Made by a program: the position numbers and the translations under genes | Notes under the pieces: model-generated | Told to the model about the DNA's origin: nothing | What the model saw: only the letters and a program-made list of their open reading frames with translations | Database searches by the model: none | Shown here: piece after piece, positions 15,935 through 24,100 of the stretch | How positions within the stretch are numbered: the stretch's first letter is position 1 | Layout of the letters: each line of letters begins with the position of its first letter | Source: Multiplicimicrobium sp043718225 | GTDB taxonomy: Bacteria > Omnitrophota > Omnitrophia > Omnitrophales > Aquincolibacteriaceae | Assembly: GCA_043718225.1 (NCBI GenBank) | Contig: JAYSWD010000062.1 | Coordinates: forward strand, 1-52,071 | Reading direction: 5' to 3' | Length of the DNA stretch: 52,071 nt

Positions 15935-16308
15935 CAGCGGTCTTGGTTATTCCAAAACTGTGCGTCACGGACAACGCCGGCTGAATATAAATTTCCGAGC
16001 AGTTCCTGGGAATTTTTAGGAAGAGCCATTACACGCCCGTTCTTAAAAATTATAATCGCGGTTTCAGCGTGCAGAAAATTTCCGACACGGTATTCCCAAA
16101 CTTCATAAGTGTTCATCCCCTCGTTTAAAGCGGTTACATACGTCGGCGGGCCGGACAGAAGATAAACGACCTGCTCCGGGGTATTGCCGGGCTGTACACG
16201 CCGCATTTTCTCATATACATAAACTTGCGTGCCTGCGTCAGGAATCATCGCGCAGCCGAAAAAAACAAAACTTGCGAGTAACACGGCTAAAATAAATTGT
16301 TTTTTCAT
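15934..16308 (-). CDS. BamE/SmpA-like lipoprotein
   Basis: This 124-residue lipoprotein has a signal peptide with lipobox FVFFGC near residue 19. The mature part contains the SmpA/OmlA-like pattern: a helix VQPGNTPEQVVYLLSGPPTYV (residues 38-58) followed by YEVWEYRV and a hydrophobic strand IIIFKNGRVMAL. BamE-like proteins assist outer-membrane protein assembly; several related small lipoproteins share the fold, so the exact role is open. It is chained to its neighbours by overlapping start and stop codons. Confidence 0.75.
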   Translation of the reverse strand: MKKQFILAVLLASFVFFGCAMIPDAGTQVYVYEKMRRVQPGNTPEQVVYLLSGPPTYVTALNEGMNTYEVWEYRVGNFLHAETAIIIFKNGRVMALPKNSQELLGNLYSAGVVRDAQFWNNQDR

Positions 16309-16697
16309 GCAATAAGCCGCGAAATAAAAAGCATAAATGCGCCCAGCGTCGTCCCGCAGACCAGGATAATCACAAAACTAACGCGCCTGTCCCAAAGATA
16401 AATAAACGCCCTGCGCCATTGCGGATAAGAAATATAAAAGAAAACAAACTTAGCGGCGCTTAGAGTTAAAATTCCGACGGCGGCATAAGCCACCGGAACA
16501 CCCGTTTGAAAAAAGCAAGTCCAGGCCAGAAAAGCGAGCGTTAGATAAGCCCAGCAAAAAAAAGTCAGCCAAACCGGGCGGTTTTCTGGAAACACTTTTT
16601 CGCCCACCGTTCTTCCCAGCAAAAGAAAACCCGACACGGGCCAGGCAAGAGTAAGGATTCCGGCGGTGAAGATCAGGGCTGACAAAGTCATCTTCAT
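16305..16697 (-). CDS. Small integral membrane protein, unknown function
   Basis: I do not recognise this 130-residue protein. It has four predicted membrane helices (about residues 5-27, 43-64, 68-92 and 106-128) with short positively charged loops (YPQWRRAF, DRRVS). Its stop overlaps the start of the BamE-like gene by four bases, so the two and the thioredoxin-like gene probably form one transcript. The start is ATG 16697; the upstream sequence ctcaaatga has no good ribosome binding site. Confidence 0.7.
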   Translation of the reverse strand: MKMTLSALIFTAGILTLAWPVSGFLLLGRTVGEKVFPENRPVWLTFFCWAYLTLAFLAWTCFFQTGVPVAYAAVGILTLSAAKFVFFYISYPQWRRAFIYLWDRRVSFVIILVCGTTLGAFMLFISRLIA

Positions 16698-16715
16698 TTG
16701 AGCATCCCTTCAATG

Positions 16716-16752
16716 AAAAAGAGGGCCGAGTTAAACCCGGCCCTCTTTTTTT
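16716..16752 (-). terminator. Rho-independent terminator
   Basis: Arms agagggccg and cggccctct form a GC-rich stem with A-run and T-run on either side, so it can work in both directions. It lies just after the stop of the Thr/Lys/Ala-rich gene, which it most likely terminates. Confidence 0.85.
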
Positions 16753-16761
16753 GAATCGAAA

Positions 16762-17256
16762 CTAGGATTGAGCCGGCGTCACCGAGGTGAGCGCGTCCGC
16801 GCTGAGTTCATCCGCGGCTGCATTTTCAGCGGCAACGGCAGCATCCTGTTCAGCAGCGTGCGTGGGTTGCGCGGCAACCGCTTTTTTCTTCGCGCGTCTT
16901 TTCGCTGTTTTTCTCTTAACGCTTTTTTTCTTTACGCTTGTTTTTTTCTTGAGCGATTTTTTAGCTTTTTTCTTAGAGCGGGCTTTTTTCTTGCTGCTCT
17001 TTTTTTTCGGCTTTTTTACTTCGGAAGAGGTGGTGGTTGTCGTGTCGGTCGAGGACACAGCCGGAGTTTCAGTCGTTGTCGTGGTTGTTGTTGTTTCGAT
17101 AGGCGCGGGAGTCGCGTAAGGATCGTTTGAATCGGCCGTTACCGTCGTCAATACGGTGGTGTCGGTGGTCGTGTCCTGCGCGAAAACGGGCGCAGGAACC
17201 GCTAAGGCAAGTACGCCCAAAATAACTGCAAAATTTTTCCAGAACTCACTCTTCAT
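16762..17256 (-). CDS. Secreted Thr-, Lys- and Ala-rich low-complexity protein
   Basis: This 164-residue protein has a clear signal peptide (cleavage near VFAQ, residue 26). The mature part has three zones: a threonine-rich segment (residues 28-78), a strongly basic lysine/arginine segment resembling histone H1 or AlgP tails (residues 79-130), and an acidic Ala/Glu/Asp tail (residues 133-164). No enzymatic motif is visible. A good GAGGAGAG site precedes the ATG, and a strong terminator follows. It may bind polyanions such as nucleic acid or cell-wall polymers in the envelope; that is inference from composition. Confidence 0.8.
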   Translation of the reverse strand: MKSEFWKNFAVILGVLALAVPAPVFAQDTTTDTTVLTTVTADSNDPYATPAPIETTTTTTTTETPAVSSTDTTTTTSSEVKKPKKKSSKKKARSKKKAKKSLKKKTSVKKKSVKRKTAKRRAKKKAVAAQPTHAAEQDAAVAAENAAADELSADALTSVTPAQS

Positions 17257-17307
17257 AATCTCTCCTCAATAAAACGTTGATAATTACAATGGCGGAAGCA
17301 GATAGGT

Positions 17308-17481
17308 CGCATCCGATTTATTTCGAGGCGCGGCACAGCCCTAAGCATTATTTGAAATAACGAGCTCGTTATTTCAATCTTAATGAAGCGCTAGGCCTCG
17401 CCCGATTTTTTTTGAGGCGAGGCACAGCGCAGCGTAATATTTTGAAATAATGAACTCATTATTTCAATTTCACCGAAGCGC
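17308..17481. repeat. Tandem pair of about 87-base units with hairpins
   Basis: Two successive units share the order: Cys-rich tract ccgattt, gaggcg-ggcacagc, a perfect or near-perfect 26-base palindrome, and gaagcgctag. The palindromes lie at 17352-17377 (ttgaaataac arms around gagctc) and 17442-17467 (ttgaaataat arms around gaactc). The changed arm bases are matched by changes on the other arm. There is no ORF. It lies in the 5' region of the Thr/Lys/Ala-rich gene. Confidence 0.7.
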
Positions 17482-17505
17482 TAGTATAAAGATTCAGGAA
17501 ACAAA

Positions 17506-17703
17506 TTAAAGATTTTTTTCGGTTTTTTTGCAGTTTTTGAGCTTTTTCCCGCCTTCTATAATTAAAGATACGGCAATCAGAAAAGCTCCCAAAAAGCCGG
17601 TAAGCGCAAAAATCATCGTCTTCTGAACTCCGCACCAAAGTGCGGCTCCAAAAAGCGCAATTGCCGGAATAAGATACTGCCAAAAATACCGCGAAAAAGT
17701 CAT
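17506..17703 (-). CDS. Small two-helix membrane protein
   Basis: The 65-residue protein has two hydrophobic helices (residues 10-27 and 30-50) and a short basic tail (GGKKLKNCKKTEK). I recognise no family. It begins directly after the stop of the zinc-ribbon membrane protein gene (17704), so the two are probably co-transcribed. No RBS stands out, since that region is the coding end of the upstream gene. Confidence 0.6.
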   Translation of the reverse strand: MTFSRYFWQYLIPAIALFGAALWCGVQKTMIFALTGFLGAFLIAVSLIIEGGKKLKNCKKTEKNL

Positions 17704-18069
17704 TCAGGCTGTCGCTTTACGGCAATGCGGGCATTCCAGCATAACTTTGAGAACAGGCTTACGACAATGAGGGCATCGGCGATGGCCCGCGGGCGCGGGG
17801 CCGATATATTTCCAAATCCATTTCGATATAACCCACAAAAGCGAAATCGCTAATGTTCCTAGAATGAAAAGTTTCCAAAAGTTAAGATATCTTTCATCGA
17901 TTTGCAGATGAAATAATTTCTGTGCCAATGTCGGCAAAAACCACGCAACAAATGCCGCCGAAATCCATTTGACGATACGCAGTAAGGGGCGCGTGCTTAA
18001 ATCAATCCAGCCCGCCGCATCAGCGACAAGTAACATCAGCCCCGCAACTAAAAAAGGCATCCACAACAT
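17704..18069 (-). CDS. Membrane protein with C-terminal zinc ribbon
   Basis: The 121-residue protein has three predicted membrane helices (about residues 3-20, 33-50, 67-86). The C-terminus has two CPHC-type pairs, RRCPHCRKP and ECPHCRKA, about 15 residues apart, which form a short zinc ribbon on the cytosolic side. The family is unknown to me; zinc-ribbon membrane proteins of this type are common and uncharacterised. Confidence 0.7.
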   Translation of the reverse strand: MLWMPFLVAGLMLLVADAAGWIDLSTRPLLRIVKWISAAFVAWFLPTLAQKLFHLQIDERYLNFWKLFILGTLAISLLWVISKWIWKYIGPAPAGHRRCPHCRKPVLKVMLECPHCRKATA

Positions 18070-18071
18070 AA

Positions 18072-18125
18072 AACCTCATCTCAAAGGTTAAAACTCAAAG
18101 ATCAAAGCCATAGATCAAAACCCAC
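18072..18125. repeat. 'ctcaaag' spacer repeat
   Basis: Words caaaggttaaaactcaaag, atcaaagccatagatcaaaac belong to the same family as 18991-19097 and 10540-10642. It is intergenic with no gene. Confidence 0.45.
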
Positions 18126-18155
18126 AAGCTGCCCCGAATATTGCTCCACTTCAAA

Positions 18156-18542
18156 TTATGCTTTCGCTTTTTTTGAGCTATCTATGCCGACACGAATTAA
18201 TTTTTCGATTATCCAAAGTAAGTAAAGACCTAAAAGGACAAAAAGAGCTGTTTTATGCTTTTCATTATCATAACTGAGCCTCAAATAAACAGGCAAAACT
18301 CCGAGTGCTGTAGTTGCTAATAACCTGTAAAGCATTGGATGTTTCGCTATAAATTTAAAAAACAAGTGCATAACAGCCCCTCTCCCGCCTCCACGAAACA
18401 TAAATCCCTGTGGAATAAATTCATACGCGTCTACGTCGGGACCAACCTCTAACCAGGCAATCAAATTTAAAAAAAGCGCCAATATAAATCCGCCAAATAA
18501 AAGCGCAACAGGATATGTTTCTTTAAAAAATTCAGAATCCAT
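18156..18542 (-). CDS. Hypothetical membrane protein
   Basis: The 128-residue product (from ATG 18542) has three likely membrane helices (about residues 10-30, 76-90, 100-118) and a glycine-rich loop (FRGGGRGAV). I recognise no family. I prefer ATG 18542 over TTG 18548 because AGAGG lies seven bases upstream. It overlaps the end of the EVE-domain gene, which suggests coupling. Confidence 0.6.
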   Translation of the reverse strand: MDSEFFKETYPVALLFGGFILALFLNLIAWLEVGPDVDAYEFIPQGFMFRGGGRGAVMHLFFKFIAKHPMLYRLLATTALGVLPVYLRLSYDNEKHKTALFVLLGLYLLWIIEKLIRVGIDSSKKAKA

Positions 18543-18990
18543 TTGCAACCTCTAAAATTAATTTCCAATGTTTTTCAGAAACAGGCTGAACGGAAAGGCG
18601 GCTGCCTTTTTGTAGAAGCAGCATTCCATCAAGCCCCGGCATTTTTTTCAGTTCGTCCAACGATATAAGCCGTTTGAACTTTTTTACAAAACTTAAATCC
18701 ACAAGATACCAAGTTGGGGTTTCCTGCTTACTCTTTGCATCGAAGTGCACATCTTTCTTATCAAATGCCGTCGCGTCAGGATAAGCTTTCCCGACGACTT
18801 TCGCGATTCCGGCAATGCCTGAGGGTTCGGCGTTCGAATAATAAAAGAAAACGAGATCGCCCGCCTGCATTTGATCACGCATAAAATTACGCGCCTGGTA
18901 ATTGCGCACGCCGTCCCACATGGTTTTGCCGTCGCGGGCAAGGTCATCAATCGAATAAACATCCGGTTCGGATTTCATCAGCCAATACAT
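18532..18990 (-). CDS. EVE domain protein
   Basis: The 152-residue protein is a single EVE domain. The start YWLMKSEPDVYSIDDL (residues 2-17), the WDGVRNYQARN block (25-35) and FFYYSNAEPSGIAGIAKVV (48-66) are characteristic. EVE domains are PUA-like and bind modified bases in DNA or RNA; stand-alone bacterial ones are common with unproven roles. The length matches the family (about 150). It heads a two-gene minus-strand unit. Confidence 0.92.
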   Translation of the reverse strand: MYWLMKSEPDVYSIDDLARDGKTMWDGVRNYQARNFMRDQMQAGDLVFFYYSNAEPSGIAGIAKVVGKAYPDATAFDKKDVHFDAKSKQETPTWYLVDLSFVKKFKRLISLDELKKMPGLDGMLLLQKGSRLSVQPVSEKHWKLILEVANGF

Positions 18991-19097
18991 AATAATTTAA
19001 AGGTTAAAGCTCAAAAGTCAAAACCATAACTCAAAACTAAAAATTGTCCGAGCAATTTTGGCCTTTAAGTTATAGTTTTAAGCTTTTACCTTTAACT
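18991..19097. repeat. Inverted 'aaaactcaaa' spacer repeat
   Basis: The left half (taaaggttaaagctcaaaag, then aaaaccataactcaaaac) is mirrored on the right (ggcctttaagttatagtttt, then gcttttacctttaac). The two halves could fold on each other. It is gene-free and belongs to the same family as 10540-10642. Confidence 0.5.
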
Positions 19098-19098
19098 T

Positions 19099-19476
19099 CT
19101 AGCCTTTCTTAATTGCCCCTAAAATCATAAAAAGCCAACCCAGCATTAAAAGCAACCCGCCGATAGGCGTCATAGCACCAAATCCGCGAATACCCGTTAG
19201 CGCTAATATATAGAGACTCCCCGAAAAAATAATGATTCCGGCCGTGAAGCAAGTGCCTGCGCGGGAAATCCAAACCGGGTTAAAAATAGATACCGCCCAA
19301 GAGGCTGCAAGTAAAGCTAATGCGTGATAAGCCTGATAACGCACGCCGGTTTCAAAAATATGAAGCATTTCCGGAGTTAAGTGTGTTTTTAAAGCATGCG
19401 CGCCAAAAGCTCCCAATAGAACGCTCAAAAAGCCAAAGACCGCGCCTGTAATAAAAAGAGTTTTTTGCATGGCCAT
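19099..19476 (-). CDS. DUF423 family membrane protein
   Basis: The 125-residue protein has four membrane helices and the family hallmark GAFGAHALK (residues 22-30), followed by ETGVRYQAYHALALL (42-56) and the C-terminal GAMTPIGGLLLMLGW. DUF423 (YgdD-type) proteins are conserved inner-membrane proteins of unknown function. ATG 19476 and ATG 19470 are both possible. TATAAT lies immediately upstream on this strand, which may be chance or may point to a nearly leaderless transcript. Confidence 0.88.
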   Translation of the reverse strand: MAMQKTLFITGAVFGFLSVLLGAFGAHALKTHLTPEMLHIFETGVRYQAYHALALLAASWAVSIFNPVWISRAGTCFTAGIIIFSGSLYILALTGIRGFGAMTPIGGLLLMLGWLFMILGAIKKG

Positions 19477-19570
19477 ATTATACAGAAAAAGGGAAACCCT
19501 GATAGACGGCTTCTCTTTTTTTCGCTTACACTTATCTGTTTTCTTTAACCATTACTTGAGGGGAGACTCC

Positions 19571-19936
19571 ATGAAAAATTCACCTATTCTTAAACTTTCA
19601 GCGCTTATGCTCGCTTTCGGCGTGGCATTATCGGGCTGCAGCACAACAAAAGTCGCCAAAGACTTTAACGGTGTTTCAACGACCGACGGCGCGCCGATAG
19701 CTCATGTTAGTACATCTAATATGGCGATTCATTTACTTCTGGGTAAAAATCCTGCTTGGGGCAATGCCAGTCTTCCGCAAACGGTTTCCGACTTTACATC
19801 CGCGGCCAAAGCTCAAGGCGCGACAAAAGTCCGCATCGTTCAATCGAACAGCACTTCATGGTGGTTTTTATTCTTCCCCTTCTCTTTGCTTGTTACACCG
19901 GTAACCAGCAATGTAGCCGGAGATGTGCTCGCGTAA
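19571..19936 (+). CDS. Small lipoprotein, unknown function
   Basis: The 121-residue protein has a signal peptide with lipobox ALSGC (Cys near residue 22), so it is probably membrane anchored. The middle has no known motif; near residue 92 an aromatic SWWFLFFPFSLLVTPV segment looks membrane associated, and the Thr/Ser-rich surroundings resemble small stress-type lipoproteins. Start at ATG 19571 is supported by GAGGGGAG at 19558-19565. A terminator follows, so it is a single-gene unit. Confidence 0.78.
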   Translation: MKNSPILKLSALMLAFGVALSGCSTTKVAKDFNGVSTTDGAPIAHVSTSNMAIHLLLGKNPAWGNASLPQTVSDFTSAAKAQGATKVRIVQSNSTSWWFLFFPFSLLVTPVTSNVAGDVLA

Positions 19937-19951
19937 AAAAACATCTGTAAC

Positions 19952-19988
19952 AAACGCGGAACTGTTTTTAAACGGTTCCGCGTTTTTC
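19952..19988 (+). terminator. Rho-independent terminator
   Basis: Arms aaacgcggaac and gttccgcgttt close a short loop and run into TTTTTC. It lies 15 bases after the lipoprotein stop. Confidence 0.8.
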
Positions 19989-20009
19989 ATTTAAGCAATC
20001 CAGGGTGGA

Positions 20010-20455
20010 AAGACAGGAGACAAGAGACTGGGGACTAGAGACCTTTGGCAATCTCTTCTTGCACGGCCGAGATAAGGCCCGATAAACAACGCGCACATTC
20101 TTCGAAAGATATCTCGATTTTTTTGAATTCTTCACCTTTTAAATATTTTAAGTCATGGGCAATACCCATTAAACATTCATATTCAGCTAATGATGCCTTA
20201 GAAATAAAAAGGAAATTTAAATAATCTTTTTTATGTTGTCTTGTTGCTCCTTCAGCAATATTTGCTACCGCTGAAATAATGGCACGTCGTATCTGAGATG
20301 TTAATCCGTAAATTTCGAAGGGTGGGAAAGTTTGTGTAAGACGATAAGTTTCTAAAGATAATTTACGAATAATCTGCCATGCTTTGATCTTTTTATAGTC
20401 TCTTCGCATTTCTTCTAGGTCTCCTGTCTCTAGTCTCTGGTCTTTAGTCTCCCGA
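20010..20455. mobile_element. S23/IVS-like element with inverted agac-type repeat ends
   Basis: The left flank (20010-20042) is built of gagac/aggagac/actagagacc words. The right flank (20414-20455) read on the opposite strand has the same words (gggagac, taaagacc, agagactagagac, aggagacc). Between them is only the four-helix-bundle ORF. The stop codons of that ORF (left flank) and of nuoI (right flank) both lie within the repeats. The arrangement recalls intervening sequences with S23 ORFs in 23S rRNA genes, but here it is next to nuoI. Mobility is inference. Confidence 0.55.
20035..20409 (-). CDS. Four-helix bundle protein (S23 type)
   Basis: This 124-residue, entirely helical protein matches the S23 / avd-like four-helix-bundle family. 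It has KIKAWQIIRKLSLETY at the start, FPPFEIYGLTSQIRRAIISAVANIAEGATR in the centre and KKDYLNFLFISKASLAEYECL after it, all hallmark segments. Family members occur in rRNA intervening sequences and as orphan genes; their function is uncertain, and the bundle forms pentamers that can bind nucleic acid. I start at ATG 20407-20409, since upstream codons are repeat sequence. The TAG stop is within the left repeat. Confidence 0.9.
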   Translation of the reverse strand: MRRDYKKIKAWQIIRKLSLETYRLTQTFPPFEIYGLTSQIRRAIISAVANIAEGATRQHKKDYLNFLFISKASLAEYECLMGIAHDLKYLKGEEFKKIEISFEECARCLSGLISAVQEEIAKGL

Positions 20456-21049
20456 CAGGACTTTTTGAAGGTCTTTCTTGGCGGCAATCTGGGAATATAA
20501 AGGGTTGGGATTGAGTAATTCCACAATATCAAGCTTCATGCTTTCGCGCGTATATGACGCCATATCGAGAATCTGCGTATCCATACGAATCGCGTCTTCC
20601 GGACAGGCTTCAACGCAAAAGCCGCAGAAAACGCATTTCCCGAGATCAATATCAAAACTTTTGGGCCGCTTTTCAATATTTACATCGGGATGCTCTTCGG
20701 CCACGATTGTAATGCACTTTGCGGGGCAAACTGTTTCGCACATCATGCAGGCAACACAGCGCGGTGAATTGTCCGCGCGCTTGGTTAAGCGGTGGCGCGT
20801 ACGCAAACGCGAAGGCGGCTTGCGCTTTTCTTCGGGATACATAATCGTCACACCCGCACGGATCAATTTAAAAAGCCCGATTGCGTGCATACTGTGGAAA
20901 AAAAGATTTTTCCAGAAATGTCCGCCTGTAATCATCACTCCGCGAATGATTTCAGGAATATAAATCTGCTGCCAGAAGTTGAGTACAGGCCGGTCAACGA
21001 CCTTGGTTTTAATCGCCATAAGATTGGGAATTGTAGCACAACTCGCCAA
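20444..21049 (-). CDS. nuoI: NADH-quinone oxidoreductase subunit I
   Basis: NuoI carries the two 4Fe-4S clusters (N6a, N6b) that pass electrons to N2 in complex I. The 201-residue frame has both ferredoxin motifs: CVACMMCETVCP (about residues 96-107) and CVFCGFCVEACP (139-150), with the fourth cysteine of each as expected. The N-terminal amphipathic segment includes YIPEIIRGVMITGGHF. The start is uncertain: TTG 21049 has a close GAGGTGG, while ATG 21019 gives the more usual MAIKTK start. It stands apart from nuoJKLMN. The last four codons and stop run into the inverted repeat of the S23 element, so the natural C-terminus may have been altered. Confidence 0.93.
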   Translation of the reverse strand: MASCATIPNLMAIKTKVVDRPVLNFWQQIYIPEIIRGVMITGGHFWKNLFFHSMHAIGLFKLIRAGVTIMYPEEKRKPPSRLRTRHRLTKRADNSPRCVACMMCETVCPAKCITIVAEEHPDVNIEKRPKSFDIDLGKCVFCGFCVEACPEDAIRMDTQILDMASYTRESMKLDIVELLNPNPLYSQIAAKKDLQKVLSGD

Positions 21050-21064
21050 ACCACCTCAATCCTC

Positions 21065-21092
21065 AACCGCGCAAGGTTCAACCTACGCGGTT
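21065..21092. repeat. Near-palindrome after the giant gene
   Basis: Arms aaccgcgcaaggtt and aacctacgcggtt lie ten bases beyond the giant ORF stop. Outer bases ccacct / aggtgg extend the pairing. A closely related perfect palindrome occurs inside the giant ORF at 45207-45233. There is no T-run, so a terminator role is doubtful. Confidence 0.6.
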
Positions 21093-21101
21093 AAGGTGGG
21101 G

Positions 21102-24100
21102 TTAAGCGGCGCTGGAAGTGATGCGCGAGCTAAAAATGCGATCGACCAGCCAGGCTAGATCAAGATCAAGGTAAAATCTCTTAATCTGTGAATCCATTAG
21201 CCGCTGAGTGTCAGGCACAACTTTTTTAAGTTCGACAGCAACTTGAATGTCATCGTTCGAACTTAACCAGCCGCGCAAAGCCGTCGACTTATTCCCCCGC
21301 GCAAATTTAGCGGCGTCAACAACAGATAAAAACGCTTTTACGTTTTTAAGCCCAAGCAGATCCACTTGCCTTTGAATTTCAATGCGTTGCTTTTCGTTTT
21401 CCGCCAGCACAGCCACAAATTGACCCACATAATTATGTTTAACCGCTTGCAAAAACCCTTTATCAAGCGCCAATTTTTCGCCTAAAACAAGTCCATCCGT
21501 AATATATGCGGCCGAATTCAGTTTCTGCAAAGCACGATCCGTCTTTGCCATTTTCATTTGTTCCGTCAGTTCAGAAAAGGCTACCGCAAAAAACTCCCGA
21601 AACTCGCTTCTCGAAAAACCCCTAACGACTTTAACTGAAAAAACATCTTCTGCTACTTTTGCCGTTGCTTTCGCCGCATCCGACACCAACCGGTTTTCGG
21701 AGCGGTAAAAATCAACATTTTCCGATATTTTTTTCCATTGCGGCGGTTTCTTAACAATATCCGCTCCACGTATAAAAAAAGCCGCGATGCCCGTTGGATT
21801 ATTCCTTAAATGCGCTGAAAGCTGAGGCGGGTTTCCGGCCAGACCAAAACCATAAATTAATCCCGCATCTCCGTATGCAAATGGATAATCATAGTTATGA
21901 GCCATGTAAAATTTGAGTGTTATCTGCCTCCCCTGAAACTTAATTACAAGCTGTCTGGCCGTATCATCAAACTTTAATAATTGAATATTTTTAGAATTTA
22001 AAAAACCCCTTAAGTAGCCTTCGCCGGGATAAAAAAGGAAATCAAATCCCCTGTGATCGACATAACTAATTTCATCTGACATATCGCCTAATACAAAAAT
22101 GGGTGTAAGAATATCTAGCCCGGCACTGTAATAAACAGCTTTTCTACGGTTCGCCTCGGGAACCAGACGCCGCACGGCTTCTTTTTCAGCATGAGTAATC
22201 CAACCTGCCTTGCGCACCTCTCCTTCCTTTGCTCTTTCCCAAATGTATCGATACTCAGGCCAATTGGAATATTCCGGTAAAAGAGCGCGTATTTCAGCAG
22301 GCATGCTTCGCGCATAGCCCAACGCTAAATCGTACGGAATTTTTACTCGTTCACTCCCGGGAGTCTCGCTTACTACATCAAGTCGTCTGTTGTTTTGAAT
22401 GAGCTTGTTAATACGATATTCTTTCCTTTTTAAAACAAACTCAAAAATTTCAGCAATGCTCCTGCGATTCTTATCAAAGTCTCTTCCTAAAATTAGAATC
22501 GCTTCCGTTAAATGCTTTGTTTTTTGGCGCGTCATCAGCCAATAAAGCTCTTTTGAACCCGGCTTCAACGCTGTTGCTTTTTCAATAATTGTTTTTACGC
22601 GTGGATTAATTACACTTATTTTTTGACTCCGCATCTCGGAGCGCTTTACCGCACGGGTCGGCGATGAAGCTGAAGCTTTGGCGCCAGGGGAAGCGGGCGC
22701 GGCCTTCACCGCTTTTTCTATTTCAGGCGGCGCGATAAAGCCGTTTTTTGAGCTGTCGTCCGCCGGTATCACATGAATCCAAAATCCTTTAGGAAGTTCA
22801 ACGCCTGACAAATCCTTTTTCAATTGATCTCTCAATTTTTTTGTATCGCCGCGCCCCTGTTCAAATGCTACGGCGGGCAAGTCAACACTGCCGCGTTTGA
22901 TACGAACCATTCTCACATAATTGCCCGAATCAGGCGGTACTTCCATTGCGTCTTCCTCGAGTTCGGCGGTAAAAGAAACTTCCAATCGTACGGCTTGCGT
23001 GCGTACTCCCCGCGTGATTCCAAATTGATAAATACCGCTAATTACTACTCTAGTATTAAATAAATCTTCCGCTGACACATCCTCATATAACTTTTCATCC
23101 AGCGAATTGTCGGGGCGTCGAGTTATTACAATCCCCATTCTGTCCGGCGGCTCGCCTCTCGCTCCTTCTCCGTCCCGCGCTTCGGAGCGGATAGCGCCTT
23201 TTGCATCCGGAACAACATGGTTATCATCGTGGGTTACCGCAACCCCCCGTAACTCAGAACGTTCTGTTGCTTCCGCGCTATTCGGTTGCGCAACGGCTAA
23301 ATTATGTGAAACTCCGCTAATATCTTCAGTGGACAATCTCTCGTACCATGCTTTTTGCGCGCTAATAAATGAGCTCCCTTTTAATCTTTTGACATAGCCA
23401 CTATCTTTAAGCGCGCTAGGATGCCACTTGTAGTGCGTTTTCTGTGCTGCAAGATTCATTTCCCGCATGTGAACTCGGCTCCCATGATGAAAATAAACTT
23501 GAAAATTAATGTGCTCTACGGATTCTGCGGTACGACCTGCAATAAACATTTGATTTAAGAGTGTCAATATTTGAGCGCCTGAAGGATGGGCTTCAAATTG
23601 CAGTCTTTCAATCCTTGCGGGTGTTTCATCCCGCTTATTCAAAAGCTGCTGAGCAGGATCCCTTTCACCAAAAACATCCACAAACACAATCGCATTTCTT
23701 GAATCCCATTTCAATCTTTGCGCAAATTCACCGGCTGTTCCATTGCCATTGGCGGGACTGGCGATAATAACAGTCGGAATATTATTTGGAGCGGTGTGTT
23801 CTTGTAATGCCCGGTCATGACCACCGCGTGAAACCAGTATTACATTGGGGCCCGTTAGTTCTTCTGGAAATGTTGCTTGCCAATTGGCCGTATAAGTGCC
23901 TGCTTTCCCGTCGACAACAATTTTCATGCGGTTGCCAAACTTAGCCCTATTTTTAAGCAAAATATGAAGCACACGCTGCGCCATACCATTTGCGCTGACG
24001 GGTAATAAAATCTTGCCCTCTTGTTTGACGGTTGCTTGTACTAACGCGACCAGTTTTTCTTCTTCTTGCTTTTGGTCCGGAATAATTTCCATGCCGCGCG

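Noticed and set aside
20410..20532. N-terminal 41 residues upstream of the S23 ORF
   Set aside because: They are encoded by the flanking repeat and antisense of nuoI. The family start matches ATG 20409.
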